Assembly: GCF_019279795.1 (NCBI RefSeq)
Contig: NC_056732.1
Location: 185,893,071 to 185,957,070 of the forward strand
Length of the DNA stretch: 64,000 bases
Direction: 5' to 3'
Source: Protopterus annectens
Lineage: Eukaryota; Chordata; Ceratodontiformes; Protopteridae
In this document: positions 22,450 to 34,442 of the stretch, in pieces
Layout of the letters: each line of letters opens with the position of its first letter
How positions within the stretch are numbered: position 1 is the stretch's first letter
Made by a program: the position numbers and the translations under genes
The notes under the pieces: generated by a model
Told to the model about the DNA's origin: nothing
The model's database searches: none
The model's input: only the letters and a program-made list of their open reading frames with translations

Positions 22450-24997
22450 TACACCTTTCTAAACATACTGGAAAATATTAAGATCGAACCAAACACCCTA
22501 ATACTGGGTGATTTTAACTAACCTGCCATTAACTGGGAAAGCTACTCATGTACCAACACCTTTGCCCAACGGTTCTTTGAATTCATAAATTCCAATGCCC
22601 TGGATCAACTAATCCATAGTCCCACCAGGGGCTCCAATATCCTAGACGTGGTCATTACCAACATGGGAAATCGATGCTCCACACCTATGGTCACCCCCTC
22701 GTTAGTCACGTCTGACCATAAGCTAATCACCCTTAACATCCACATCCCACCCCCACCCCCCAGTAAGGAAACCTCCATAAAAAACGTCTCCAAAGCCAAC
22801 ATCATGCTACTCAAGTCAGAAGTGACAAACTTAATGACACCCATGCAGATGGGAGCTGCAATTCACCTGCTGAATCCTACACTAAGGCACTGTACGAGCA
22901 CATCCACTCATGCATAAATCGTGCCATCCCAAATAGAACCAAGATGCTCTCATCCAAAAAAAAAGAAGCCAATCTGGTGGTCCCCTGCCATAAACAAACT
23001 TTACAACAAAAGGAAGAAACTGTTGCAGAAAAGAGGAAAATCCCAGGATGCAAAAAACTTCCTTACCAGCCTCAGTAAGAAACTGAAATCCCTCATAAAA
23101 TCCTCCAAAGCTAGTTATGAAAATAAAATTGCCAAAGATTCCAAAGACAAGACATTCTATAACTATGTCAAGAATCTAAATGGCATTGCTCAGATCTGCT
23201 CTGAGCTAAAACAGAATGGCATTAAATATACTGATCCCAAGGATATTGCCAATATCCTGGAAGATCGATTCAGTGCCAACTTCACCCCCCCTCTCACCCC
23301 CTAAATGGCCCATTTCAATACTGGAAGATTGCCAAATTCCAGTAATAATGGCCACACAGGTAAAAAACGCACTCTCCAAAGCTAAGAATACAGCATCCAT
23401 GGGACCAGATGACAAATCCGGGCTGTGTACTACATGAACTACAATATGAACTGGCATCTCACCTAAGTGTCATGTTTAATCATAGCCTCACCTCAGGTTT
23501 CGTGCCCACTGAGTGGTGCACAGCTACAGTTATCCCACTCCACAAGGGGGGATCCACCTTGGATCCCAGAAACTACCGTCCCATCAGTCTGACAAGCCTT
23601 ATTTGCAAGGCCATGGAGCGTATTATCATGGAACTTATAAACAAAGACATTGGCAACCTTCAAACACTAGACCCCACCCAGTTTGGGTTCGTGAAGGGCC
23701 AATCTTGTCTCCTGAACTTGATTGACTTATTTGAATCAGTCTCCAGAGCCATGGAGAAGGGTAAGGTGGTCCACACAGCCTATCTAGACCTTGCCAAGGC
23801 CTTTGACACCATCCCTCACTCTGGAATCATAGATAAACTTACTAAGCCTGGCATTAATCCCTACGTCACCCAATGGGTTGCTAACTGGCTCACTGATAGA
23901 ACCCACACTGTAAAAATAGCCGACTCCAAATCCAGCTCCAGACAAGTGACAAGTGGAGTACCTCAGGGTTCAGTCCCGGGACTGCTCTTGATTGGCATCC
24001 ACTTCTCTGAAGTACAGGCCAAAACTAAGGGACTCTGGATAACAAAGTTTGCAGATGACTGCAAACTGGGAGCCTTTATTGAATCCCCAAATGATGTGGA
24101 TACTCTACAAAAGGGCCTTACAGAAACAGATGCTTGGTGCCAGAGCCATGGGCTCAAGCTCAATGGCAAAAAATGTATAGTTATCCCCTTTGGGAAAAAA
24201 CATGTATCCATGAATTACCATATAGGTGGCAGTACACTAAACACCGAAAGTTTGATAAGAGACTTAGGGACACAGGTGGGCAGTGGTCTCACCTTCGATA
24301 ACCACATCGCCACTACAGTCAGGAAATCCTTCTATGTGGCACACCTCATCACTAAGGGCTTTTCATCCAGAAAAAAGGAGGTCATTGTCCCACTGTACTC
24401 ATCCCTCATTAGACCCATTATAGAATACAATGCCCCGTTTGGTATGTACCTCTCAAGACATCTGCAACAACTGGAAAGGCCACAGAAATACCTCACTAAA
24501 AGAATCACAGGCCTAAAGCAGATGCCCTACGCTGACTGCCTTAAAAAACTCCAGCTATACTCTGTTGCATATCGTCTACTCAGAGGGGATCTTTGCTTAA
24601 CATACAAGGCCATGTCAAACCCAGAGCTGTTGGACATGCTACAGTTAAAGAAATCCCAATCCCTCAGAGCCACACGCTCCAGGGATCTAAACCTTGTCAT
24701 CACAATAAACAAAACATGCTGGAGGGATAGGTTCCTGACCCAGAGACTCCCCTGACTCTGGAATAGATTGCCCATACATGTCAAGCAGAGTGCCTCTTTG
24801 GTCCTCTTCAAAAGGAACCTTGACGATTGGATGGGAGAAAGGAAATTCACCCTGGGGATCACGTCAGTCACCCTGCTAGACAGGGGTCCAGGGAAGTAAA
24901 TAGTGTCGGAAGAAATAGCCAGGGAATTGTTATGGCTAGGCTTGTATAGGCCCTAGGGCTGATAACCTAGTACCAACCTATGAACCTATGAACCTAT
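22450..24997 (+). mobile_element. CR1-like LINE copy B2, 5' truncated, inserted in B1
   Basis: Starts abruptly inside the endonuclease (TLxILENIKIEPNTLILGDFN) and runs to a 3' end with two CCTATGAA octamers (24974-24996). Both flanks belong to the RT of copy B1 (AGGCTATTCA to the left, TATAATGCCTCATTTT to the right), which proves the nesting. It is much better preserved than B1, so it is younger. Confidence 0.85.
22455..24899 (+). pseudogene. CR1-like ORF2 (copy B2), longest intact RT in the window
   Basis: The endonuclease C-terminal half (stop at the GDFN block, then SDHKLITL near 22710), the linker (22921-23304) and the RT follow. A frameshift at about 23290 and another near 23410 separate the pieces. 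From 23409 one frame of 448 codons covers the RT: KAFDTIPHSG (motif A), SGVPQGSVPG (motif B) and KFADDCKLG (motif C). It then covers the C-terminal region to TCWRDRFLTQRLP, where a TGA (24753) interrupts. The same frame continues to the natural end at about 24899. All RT catalytic Asp residues are present. The start at 23409 is not an initiation codon of a real gene. Confidence 0.85.
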
Positions 24998-25565
24998 ATA
25001 ATGCCTCATTTTGTATAAACCTGTCCAAACACTTGTCACAGCTGGAGCAATCATGAAGCTTTCTCCCTAAAAAAAATTAGGGGCCTAAATCACAAAAACT
25101 ATGCAGATCATCTGAAAGGTAAATCCCTCTTCTAGGTATTTTACAGATAACTAAGAGCTGATCTATGCCTCATGTTTAGAGTCCCAAAAGTCCCTATCAT
25201 GTCAGACCTATTAAACATTTGCTTTGCCAGTGTAGTGTAGACACCCACTCAAGGCATCTCAATCTGTTTTGCAACATAAATAAAACATGTTGGAAGGATA
25301 GGAATGTGTCACAGAGAATATCTCTTGTATGAAGCTGTCTTCCTCTCCACATAAAGGGAAGGACTTCTCTTACTCTATTCAAATGTAATTTGGATGAATG
25401 GATAAGAAATTGCAAATTCACCCACGTCCCTCCCGTAAATGTCCCAACATGTCCTGGTTCATTCCACCTCTGGGCTATTTATACACAAACTATAAAAACT
25501 ACACCTGAAAAGAAAATGTAAGGTTAGGATTGTTATAGTCAGTATATGGTTAGTCCACTGTAACA

Positions 25566-25713
25566 GTACAGTTGTGTTTTCACTTTTTTGTCACCATTGT
25601 GTGACCATGGAGTTAGTAAATATAAGTTATGAGCTGTGAGAGCAGAGACCCCAACTTCAGTGGATGTGGGGGTGGGACTCCCACATAAAAGAATTAAGTG
25701 GTATAAAGTGTGT

Positions 25714-25766
<53 letters not shown>

Positions 25767-26299
25767 TGTGTGAAATTATGTTGTATGAGTGGATGTTGCT
25801 TGTGGTGTAGTGATCAGAAATATTTAGTTTCCATTTGTTTTGTGTTCTTTTTTATAGATGTCAACCAGTTTTGCTGTTGATATATGTAATTACACTCACT
25901 TATAAGATATTGTTTTCATCACTGTAAAATTTGACTTGTACGTTTTTATTTGTGCTAAGTTTCTTTACAACTTTTTGGAGTTTTTCTCCCTGTGCTGTAT
26001 TAAATAAGGAAAATTTTGTTCAGTCATGTTATCCCAGTCAACAGAAACAATTAATTAATTAAATAAATAAATAAAATGCATTCCCCCTTTGACTCTATCC
26101 TTTTCTGGTGCTGAAAAATGTGTCTTCATCTACAGTATATGCTGTTTATTATCTCTTATTTTCTACAGTCTTGTAACAAGCATCTCCTTCGTTAATTGAG
26201 CCATCAGTGTTTGCCAGTACTTCTCTAGTTTTATTCCATTCAGATCGCCCAAACAGCATTCTAAAGCTACAGCACCAAAATCAAAACTTGAATGGATTC
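25566..26299. other. Unassigned stretch with a (TG)n tract and a small dispersed repeat
   Basis: (TG)n occupies about 25709-25772. Around 26000-26075 (minus) a short repeat with GTTGACTGGGATA and an ATTT-rich tract resembles 26876-26968. Around 25600-25690 there is weak similarity to the interior of the MITE at 15617-15867. No gene seen. Confidence 0.4.
25709..25772 (+). repeat. (TG)n microsatellite
   Basis: About 64 bp of TG dinucleotides with two substitutions. Confidence 0.95.
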
Positions 26300-26644
26300 T
26301 GTGACTCCCCACCACTGGACTGGTAATCAAGGAGCCTCACGCCTCACCACTGGCACCAGTGGGGGACATACATTGGGAGGATGACAAGTACACACACAGT
26401 ATTTCCAGATGCATCTCTCTGTATTAATTGCAATTTCCCTTAAGAGCACACAGAGACCACATTTAGTTCAGGTCTGGTTTCTCCCGCTTCCTCCAGATCC
26501 CCAATAAGACTGCCACTGGCACAGCTATAGAGTTGAGATCTCAGTTTAGTGGCCAAGCCAAGACCTCCAGCACCCCTTCTGTCCAACCAGTGTTTTGAGT
26601 CCCTGCCGGACTCCCCACACACACTCTTTGAGACTTGAGTTTAT

Positions 26645-26715
<71 letters not shown>

Positions 26716-28049
26716 AGTAGCTATGCCCCCCTTTTTGCCCACACTATAAGGTAGTTATCACTGCCACCAGACACTCCTTCTCAACTACTTTAAGGCCCTT
26801 AACAAAGGGTGTCCAATCTTACTGTGTAATGTTGCTATCAATCCAAATGGTAGTTTGACCAAGAGCAAAGCTATTATTTTATTTTATTTATTTTATTTTA
26901 CATTTGTTGACTGGGATAGTCCGACTGGATTCATGTCCATTTTCAGTGGATGCCCGGGGAGAAAAGTGGTATTAGGAGTGGCCTACACAGTGCCACCAAA
27001 TAAAAATGCAAGTACTCTCAGAATTTAAATATCTTGACACAGATCAGCCACAAATAAAGGTTTCATTATATTTAATAATACATAATAAAAGAAGAAGACA
27101 ATACTAAATATATATTTACAGTGACATTAGAGTTCAAAATCACAGGAAATATTTAAAACAACATTTCAGGACAGTCTCAAATAAATAAATAAACCATCTA
27201 AATTAAGCTTTGCTATATTCCTGACTATATCTAAGAGAATTATACTGTTCCCTACACTTACTTACTCAGAACAAGGCAAAGGTGTGGTGAATGGATCGTG
27301 TCTGGTCAAACACAGAATACAGAATGCTCACTAAGAGATCTCTTAAATTAATATCTCAAATATTACTTCTGGGCTAGCTTTTAGAATGATATAATTTCTT
27401 GACATCTGACTCCTAGGTCCCAGGCCCCAAAACAACCATTGATGGCAGCTGTTAACATTTAGCATCTACCTGTGAAAATACATAGACAAAGGCTTTTTCT
27501 CAGATCTAAAGCAGATCCTGGAAGTCATAAAACAATAAAACATTTCTAAGACAATACAGAAAACTCCCTTGTTTTAGAGATTGTGTCTCCTTCTTGCACT
27601 GAAACTAAAAGATGACATATTTTTATGGCCTAGCCTTAAAGTGATTTAATTTCAATTATTTTTCTGAAGTTAGCCTCCTGTATTCCAGTTTCCACTGTTA
27701 AAATATACATTTAAAGAGATACAATAGTGCATGAACATTTCTGTTCTATTCCAGTAGGGTACACTGTGGTTAGATTTCAAGCAGCACTTTGTAAAATACC
27801 TCTTCATCATAAGTGCCTGTACAAACCATCTTATATGACATATAGCTCTAATACATTTGTAACACAAACATCTTATATGAATCATGTTGATATTCACAAA
27901 TGACATATAATTATTTACAAAATTCCAGACAGCTGTGCTGGCAATAACTCCTTTTGTCACACTTCTATATAAAGCATGTAGACATTCACAAATGACATAT
28001 AATTATTTATAAAATTCCAGACAGCAGGGCTGGCATTATCTCCTTTCAT
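26300..28049 (-). repeat. Solo gypsy LTR related to the 8469-10090 LTR
   Basis: On the plus strand it begins TGTGACTCCCC, shares the ordered blocks listed for the gypsy LTR, and ends TTTCATCACA (28049). A duplicated end block of about 86 bp gives an earlier TTTTGTCACA at 27961. No internal gypsy sequence follows on either side, so this is a solo LTR, normally produced by LTR-LTR recombination. It contains (CA)n at 26645-26712 and a private insertion at about 26874-26968 (ATTT-rich tract plus GTTGACTGGGATAGTC) that the other LTR lacks. The flanking short duplication is not convincing, so edges are approximate. Confidence 0.7.
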
Positions 28050-29184
28050 CACATGTTTCATGCCTCTTAACCTGTCAGTATTAAAAATCATTGCATTGAC
28101 CTCCAAAATTCATACATGAAAGACAGAATGTGATTTACTTTCTTTCTTATTTCTTACAATAGATAATCTTCTGATCATGTAGCCAGGAATCTTTGAATTG
28201 ACTCACTTTAGTGATTTAATGATGTATGTAGCCCTAATGTGGCCACTATAAAGACTATTTGTAAATCTAGGAGATAAAGTTAAATTTGAGGGTAAAAATG
28301 ACATAGATATGCTTAAATTATAGCATCTGAGAGGTAAGATGGTTACGCAGTGACTTTGCTATAAATGATGATTGCAATATCATTTTTTTTCTATACAGCA
28401 ATCAGGTTGAAATCTATTAAAATAATAGGTTTACTGTATATAACCTTGAACAACAGTCTTTCCATCAGTAAGATCCATGACAGTCATGTAAACATTTGCA
28501 TAGGCCAGTCTGAGAAGCCTTGACACCCTCTGTCTACATCACACTCCTTTAATATGGCTGTCATATTCCTGTTTACAATAAATATTACTTGGCCCTTCTT
28601 AAACCTCATAATTTTCTTCTTCTCATAACAACATTCTCGTTGGCTCATAATGTATATTTAAAGTCTATGTCTAAAAACACAGAATTCAGTGATTACAGAT
28701 GATACATTATATTCATTTGGCTGCATTGCACAGGTACAGATCCGTAGCATATTAAGCAAAAACATTGTTCAGCACTGGTAGTATATGCCTTTGTCACATT
28801 TTCTTCTTATATTTTACAATACAATTCAAAAGTACAGTATGATAGAACAATTGCTTGTACTCCTTCCTTAAATCTGTAAGACATTCATAGTTTTAACATT
28901 CAATTGCAGATATGGACTCCACCCTTTCATCCAGTATTGATGATAATTCATAACTTGACCTCCGGATTGCCACCTTATTTAATACTACCTTTTACTATGT
29001 TATCCTTGTGCTCAGTGATCAGCTTGGACATGATCCATCTGTTTTGAGATTCTGGACTCCACATTTGCTCTCATTTAAGACCAGTCATCTATGATGAAAA
29101 TGTTTTCTTCATCACTATCATCTGACTGCATTTCTCTAAACTGGCGCATTTGTCCTTAACCATTCCTCATTGTAACTGCACAAA
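28050..29184. other. Unassigned AT-rich DNA
   Basis: No coding frame, terminal repeats or recognisable element. It could hold very old repeats. Confidence 0.5.
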
Positions 29185-29545
29185 AGTTATTTCATAGGTT
29201 CATAGGAAAACTCTAGGCAATCAGTCTGCAAACTATTACATGCCTAGCTAATAACCAGACAGTGACCAATGGTGATAATTATATCCTGTATTTTGTCTCT
29301 TTGAGGTAAGCAACTTGACTACTGTACCAACTCCAAACTCCGACCAAAATATTAAAGGAATGGGACCCATTTGTTAAATTGTTAGTAGGTGGTCACAAGG
29401 GAATCGTTTAGGAGCCTAGAACCAAAATCCCAAATGCCTCTAAGCATTGTCAGGTTAAGTGGCTTGCTAAAGGTCAAATACTAGGCAAATGAGGGCTGAG
29501 GGAATCAAACCCTGGAAGAACAGGAACTACAGCTCACAAATTAAC
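29185..29545 (-). mobile_element. tRNA-derived SINE with a CR1-like LINE tail
   Basis: On the minus strand it starts with a tRNA-like head; GGTTTGATTCC near 29507 fits a B box, while the A box is poor. Next comes a block with TTTGACCTTTAGCAAGCCACTTAACCT, in two pieces, resembling the region after the head in MIR/CORE-type SINEs. A body of about 200 bp follows. The last bases are CCTATGAACCTATGAAA, the same octamer end as the CR1-like LINEs here. This implies mobilisation by that LINE. One copy only, diverged. Confidence 0.65.
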
Positions 29546-30160
29546 TCTCAAACAAAATGAGACTCAGAAAACATGAAGTCTGAAGCTGGCTGAATATATA
29601 TCATTCTTTTTTCCATGTAGGTATTATGCAAAGTTAAGATGGGAGCAAAAGCGGTCATTAAAAGGAGTACTGACATTCCCTGAGAGTGTGAGCAGGTACA
29701 CACAAACATCTATCAACAGTCTAAGAGTTTATATTCAGCCAGTATCGGACTTCATGTTTTATGAGTTTCATGTGGTAGCACGTACCTCTCAAATTCATTG
29801 CTCAAGAATTCTGAAGAAAGACAAAAATGCAGGCGGGAGAAAATACCATAAATCAGGGTTAATGCTTAACTATTACTCCAATACACTTAAAATGTAATAA
29901 AGTGCGTTTTGCACCAACATTCATTTTCTGAACAATAAGAACTATGAAACTGTAATGTCTGACATCAATGACATACTGACTGAATTCCTCAATGATTTAC
30001 CAGAAAATGAAACTTTTATAAAGTACAGACCAAAAATATTATGCAAAATCATACACTCAAGCAAATAGATTGCATATTTATGTTGTCAATTATCATTAAA
30101 AATGCACGAATCAGCTAAAAATTACACACACAGGCATATATGTACACATATGTGTGTACA

Positions 30161-30209
<49 letters not shown>

Positions 30210-30215
30210 TTATAT

Positions 30216-30289
<74 letters not shown>

Positions 30290-30313
30290 TTATATATATA
30301 GATATAGATATAT

Positions 30314-30359
<46 letters not shown>

Positions 30360-30439
30360 ATATACCTGTTAAGCTGACTGCTGGAGTTTTTTTATTGAAT
30401 TAGTTTTTTTGGAGGGACAGTTATATCTCACAGGAGATA
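29546..30439. other. Unassigned DNA with a compound microsatellite
   Basis: No gene seen. A compound (CA)n-(TA)n-(CA)n tract occupies about 30162-30358. ACCTCTCAA at about 29784 resembles one end of the TA-type MITE, but no matching second end was found. Confidence 0.5.
30162..30358. repeat. Compound (CA)n/(TA)n microsatellite
   Basis: Alternating CA and TA blocks, nearly 200 bp. The central (TA)n is self-complementary and could extrude a hairpin. Confidence 0.95.
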
Positions 30440-30790
30440 CTCATCACATCACTGGAAGCACTTAAAGCAAAGCTTTAACCCAACAATATTCAAGTGTAAC
30501 TTCCATCTATGAATGGGTAGTAGAAAATATACACCAGAACTGTCCTCTGTATTACTATTGGACAGAGGCAACTCCTAAATGCTTTACCCGATGCATGGGT
30601 CACCACAGATTACCTATAGCATGATCCCAGTTATTCCCACTAGGAGTAATTTATAATTATCGACTATGTGATGGATAAGGCCAGTCTGATACCAAATGGG
30701 ATAGGTTAATTCAAGCAACAAAAGGAAAACTGGGTGGGCTTAAAATGACCCACAGGGGCAGCTAGTTTATTACTTATGAATCTACTGACC
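30440..30790 (+). mobile_element. CR1-like LINE 3'-end fragment, old
   Basis: Matches the 3' end of the CR1-like copies: TTCAAGTGTAACTT..GAATGG (the FKxNLDxWM block) near 30490-30520, TTACTATTGGACAGAGG (the LLDRG block) near 30552, and a degraded tail near 30770-30785 (TTATGAATCTACTGACC). Strongly diverged, so edges are approximate. Confidence 0.55.
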
Positions 30791-31440
30791 TACCTGCCAT
30801 TTAAATGATTTTTCTATTTTGTGTGAATTTGCCAACAGCATATAAATGTTATAAGGGTAGGGGTGGCGACACCACATTGAATCTGTGAAGGTGAAGCCCC
30901 CACATAAATATTCAAGGCTAAGTCATTCTCCTTTAAAAATGTAGGTTTCTGTTATTAGCAGACTAAAAACTGAAGGCTAATTAATTCTTAAGTGCCAAAC
31001 CAGGTTGCTATTAGACAGGCTTGTTTTGAAATGCTGTTGATAATACATCATCTTATGACGCATAGAAATTCCTGCATTGAGTCTACTACTGTGAATTTTA
31101 GTGGCAAAATCTTTTGTAAGTTATGAGGTTTTGTGCCAATATTGTACTTTTGTGTGCAATAAAACATTTGACTCAGTTTTGGTGATGTGTGTCCCACAGT
31201 TTGCATTAGCAATATATTTTGCAATGTAATTTTTAAATGGTTTGGGCTGCAATGGTATTTGGATTCAAAGTTTCCTTATATAATCGTATATATGTAGAAA
31301 GCACAAAACTGGCAAATTACCCAATGACATAAAAAATGCAATTATAATATTTATCCTTTCAATTCTGTGCAAATAGATAAGGAAAAGTAAAAGAAATGAC
31401 GGATTTTATTTTTCTGAACTCAACGATCTCTTTAGACTGT
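30791..31440. other. Unassigned AT-rich DNA
   Basis: Nothing recognised. GACACCACATTGAATCTGTG with AGCCCCCACATAAA (30867-30907) weakly recalls 25640-25690. Confidence 0.4.
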
Positions 31441-31770
31441 GATTGCATCTATGAAATTAAAAGATGCCTGCTTTTTGGAAGGAAAACTGTACCTAATTTG
31501 AATAGGACAAAGACATCAAATTGTTAAGAAAGTTTCTTATAGTCAAAGCTACGTCTTTTTCCAGTAGTAACATATGGTTGTAAGAGCTGGACTATATGTA
31601 AAGCTGTGCGCAGCAAAATCGATGCTTCTGCACCTTGGTATTGGAGAAAACGTTTGAGAATTCCATGGATTGCAAGCTGATTAAATCAGTCCATACTTAT
31701 GGAAAGTAATCCAGACCATTCACTGGAAGGCATAATAGTAAAATTATGAATATGAATTTGCAAGAACTTA
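31441..31770 (+). mobile_element. RTE/BovB-like LINE fragment (RT C-terminal region)
   Basis: Interrupted plus-strand frames give EIKRCLLFGRK, then VTYGCKSWTICKA, IDASAPWYWRKRLRIPW and NQSILMESNPDHSLEG. These match, in order, the C-terminal part of RT in BovB-type RTE elements (KRRLLLGRK, MYGCESWT, DAFELWCWRRLLRVPW, NQSILKEI). Frame breaks show decay. The fragment is short, and both its ends are undefined. Confidence 0.7.
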
Positions 31771-31857
31771 AAGACATATATCTTGACAGACAGTTCTGGT
31801 GTGTTAAAGTCTTTGAAGGCACAAAGTAATATCTGAGTAAATGACTAAACAACAAAA

Positions 31858-31860
<3 letters not shown>

Positions 31861-31936
<76 letters not shown>
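31861..31936 (+). repeat. (GT)n microsatellite
   Basis: About 76 bp of GT dinucleotides. The long GT/CA-coded open frames on both strands here are artefacts. Confidence 0.97.
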
Positions 31937-33581
31937 ACACATATACTGTATTTTATATATTTTATATATATGGAGAAAGAGATATAGAGATTAGATATAG
32001 ATACTTTTCATTACAAGAAATGTGCAAAAGATGCCAGCATTTGTTTATATGGATGGACTTGAAGTGTTTCACTTCTTATACCAAATACATATCTTTACAT
32101 TGGGAGAGCGTGTTGGGTGGCATGAAAGAATGTTAAAGAGCACACATGGTAGCTAGTTGTTTACAACAGCAATAAATGTGTAGGACCATAAAGAACATAC
32201 ATGCAAGTTAGATGTTATCATAGCAATAAATGTTTAGGACCAGGTCCATATTCCTTAGCTCACTGGACTCAAGGCCAGTAGGACTCAATGAGTTCAGCAC
32301 TTAAAATTTTCTCCAATTGCAAAACTCCTCCACTTTTTTTGACAAACCAGCATACAGTAGGACTATCTTTTTAGGCCTCTGTAGGCCCAGGTCTATTCAC
32401 ATTAGGTAAGTTACATGACTTCAGGGCATTGCTTGACTGACAAAAGCAAAAGCAGCATCAAGTGAGATAATAATGAAAATCCTATAGATAATGGGATGGG
32501 ATGACTCAATACCTACAGTGTACCGGTTAACAGCTAAACAATACAGAGGCTGAAACTCAGCGCAGTGTAAAGGATGTCAGCAATGAAAAACGTTTGGTTA
32601 TATAATTCTAGAAACATCAATAAGCTACAGATATGAAAATTAACTAGGCTCCAGAAAATGTAGCAAACCATCTAGCCTGACAGAGACAGATTCAGTCCAG
32701 AGGCTGAGTGTTGTTTAGAAACTGATATCTGGAGCTTGCTAAACAAATGCAATCAGTTAATCAATCAATCAATCAATCAATAAATAAATTCCAGCTGTCT
32801 ACGACACCATTTGATGATAATACAGGTTACCATGACAGGCCAGATATTAGCAGTCTACAGGTGCACACAAACATACAGTACCTATGCCTCCACAGATGTT
32901 GGGATATGGCACGAACAACATGGAGTCCTTCAAAGAACTTAGAAATAATGTGACAACACAGCCGCAAATATGATAGGATTGTTAATTCCCTGGCAGACCA
33001 AAGTAAGTGGTGGAAAATAGTAAAAAGGATAAACTATGTCTCAAAAGGCATTAAACTCTCTAGGACAGTCCATTAAGATACAATATCCTGTGAAAAATAA
33101 TCTGTGAATGGACTGATCGATTTACAATAATAGATGAAAGGACAGCAAGAAGGCTTATAAGTATATGGAAAAGAAAGCCTATGATAGATTAAAGGGCTGA
33201 TGTCTTTAATACCTTAGAGCATGAGAAAGGATGAATGAAAGGAGAGTATTGTCCACGTGATTCATAGGCATCTCATAGACCACTCATTAGAAATGTAGAA
33301 AATAAATACCATCTTAAAGGGGACAAGATTCTACTAAGAGCAAAGGTTATAATCGATTATTGCTGTATGTACAGCTGTTGTCAGCAGTGGATAGGCAATG
33401 CAGAATGAATCACAGAAGAGCCAATGAACTGTGCTCTAAGAAAAGGTCCTAAAGTGTTTAAGAAATCTGGACCATTTAAGCATTGATGGACACTAGACTA
33501 AGGTTTAACAAGACATTAGGAACAGAAAGTGTCTGCTGGAAGTATGCCTGAATTTGGTTTCATGTAAATGTCCTCTAAGAA
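31937..33581. other. Mostly unassigned; possible old LINE remnant
   Basis: 32155-32240 has two similar AGCAATAAATGT.TAGGACC units about 67 bp apart. 32755-32790 is a (TCAA)n tract. Around 32940-33020 (SLADQSKWWKIVKRI) and 33340-33440 the conceptual translation faintly recalls LINE linker and RT C-terminal regions, but too weakly to name. Confidence 0.3.
32755..32790 (+). repeat. (TCAA)n microsatellite
   Basis: Short tetranucleotide tract grading into TAAA. Confidence 0.85.
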
Positions 33582-34442
33582 ATAGGTTCATAGGTTCATA
33601 GATGTGTACTAGGCTAATGGTTCTGGGGCATTTACAAGCCTAGCCCATAGAAGTGCCCTAGCATTGTGCTGCCCGTCATTAGTTCCCAGTGCCTCTATCA
33701 AGTAGAACCACTGGAGTGATCCCCGGGGTGAACTTTCTATTTCCCATGCACTCATCAAGATTTTGCTTGAAGAGGGCTAGTGAGGTGCTCTGCTTGACAT
33801 GTATAGGAAGTCTTTTCCAGAGCATGGGTAGTCTCTCGGTTATGAACCTGTCCCTCCAGCATGTTTTGTTGATTGTGGTAATGAGGTTGAGGTCTCTGTA
33901 GTGTGTGCTGTGGAGGGATTGGGATTTCTTTAGATGTAGCATTTCTAAAAGAGCTGGGTCAGACATGGCTTTGTAAGTCAAGCAGAGATCGCCTCTTAGT
34001 AGACATATGAGACAGAGAATAGCTGGAGTTTTTTGAGTCTGTCCATGTAGGACATGTGTTTAAGGCCTAGGATCCTTTTTGTGATGTACATCTTTTGGCC
34101 TTTCCAGCTGTTGCAGGTGTCTAGTGAGGTATATGCTAAATGGGGCATTATACTCTATGACTGGTCTAATGAGGGAAAAGTAGACAGAAATGATGACCGC
34201 TTTCTTCCTGGATGCAAAGCCCTTGGTAATGAGATGTGCCACATAGAAGGACTTTCTGAACACAGTGGCAATGTGGTGGTCGAAGGACAGATCTCTTATA
34301 ACACCAGTGTTCAGTGGGCTCCCATCGATGTGGTAATTAGTGGGAACTGAGTTTTTCCAAAGGGGATGACAACGCATTTTTTTGCATTAAGCTTAAGGCC
34401 ATAGTTTCGACCCCAGTCATTGGTCTCAGTTTTTTGTATTTT

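Larger units (their letters stand above)
19090..25565 (+). mobile_element. CR1-like LINE copy B1, old, split by copy B2
   Basis: An older, more diverged relative of copy A. Leader and ORF1 (19090-20010), endonuclease remnants (about 20100-20800) and RT remnants (21600-22450) are followed by the inserted copy B2 (22450-24997). B1's RT C-terminal part and 3' end then resume at about 24996-25565. The resumed part has the ACATGTTGGAAGGATAGG block that encodes TCWxDR. A microsatellite (19987-20034) interrupts the ORF1/endonuclease junction. A fragment at 61866-62668 belongs to the same older subfamily. Confidence 0.75.

Noticed and set aside
23409..24755. 448-codon frame as an intact host or LINE gene
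   Set aside because: It is the RT part of LINE copy B2, with frameshifts before it and a premature stop after it; the first ATG is internal.
26639..26720. CRISPR-like or other spaced array at CA tracts
   Set aside because: Simple dinucleotide repeats in a eukaryotic LTR; there are no unique spacers.
30102..30377. Long open frames on both strands
   Set aside because: They are translations of (CA)n/(TA)n microsatellite and mean nothing. The same applies to frames over the tracts at 31861-31936 and 46564-46625.
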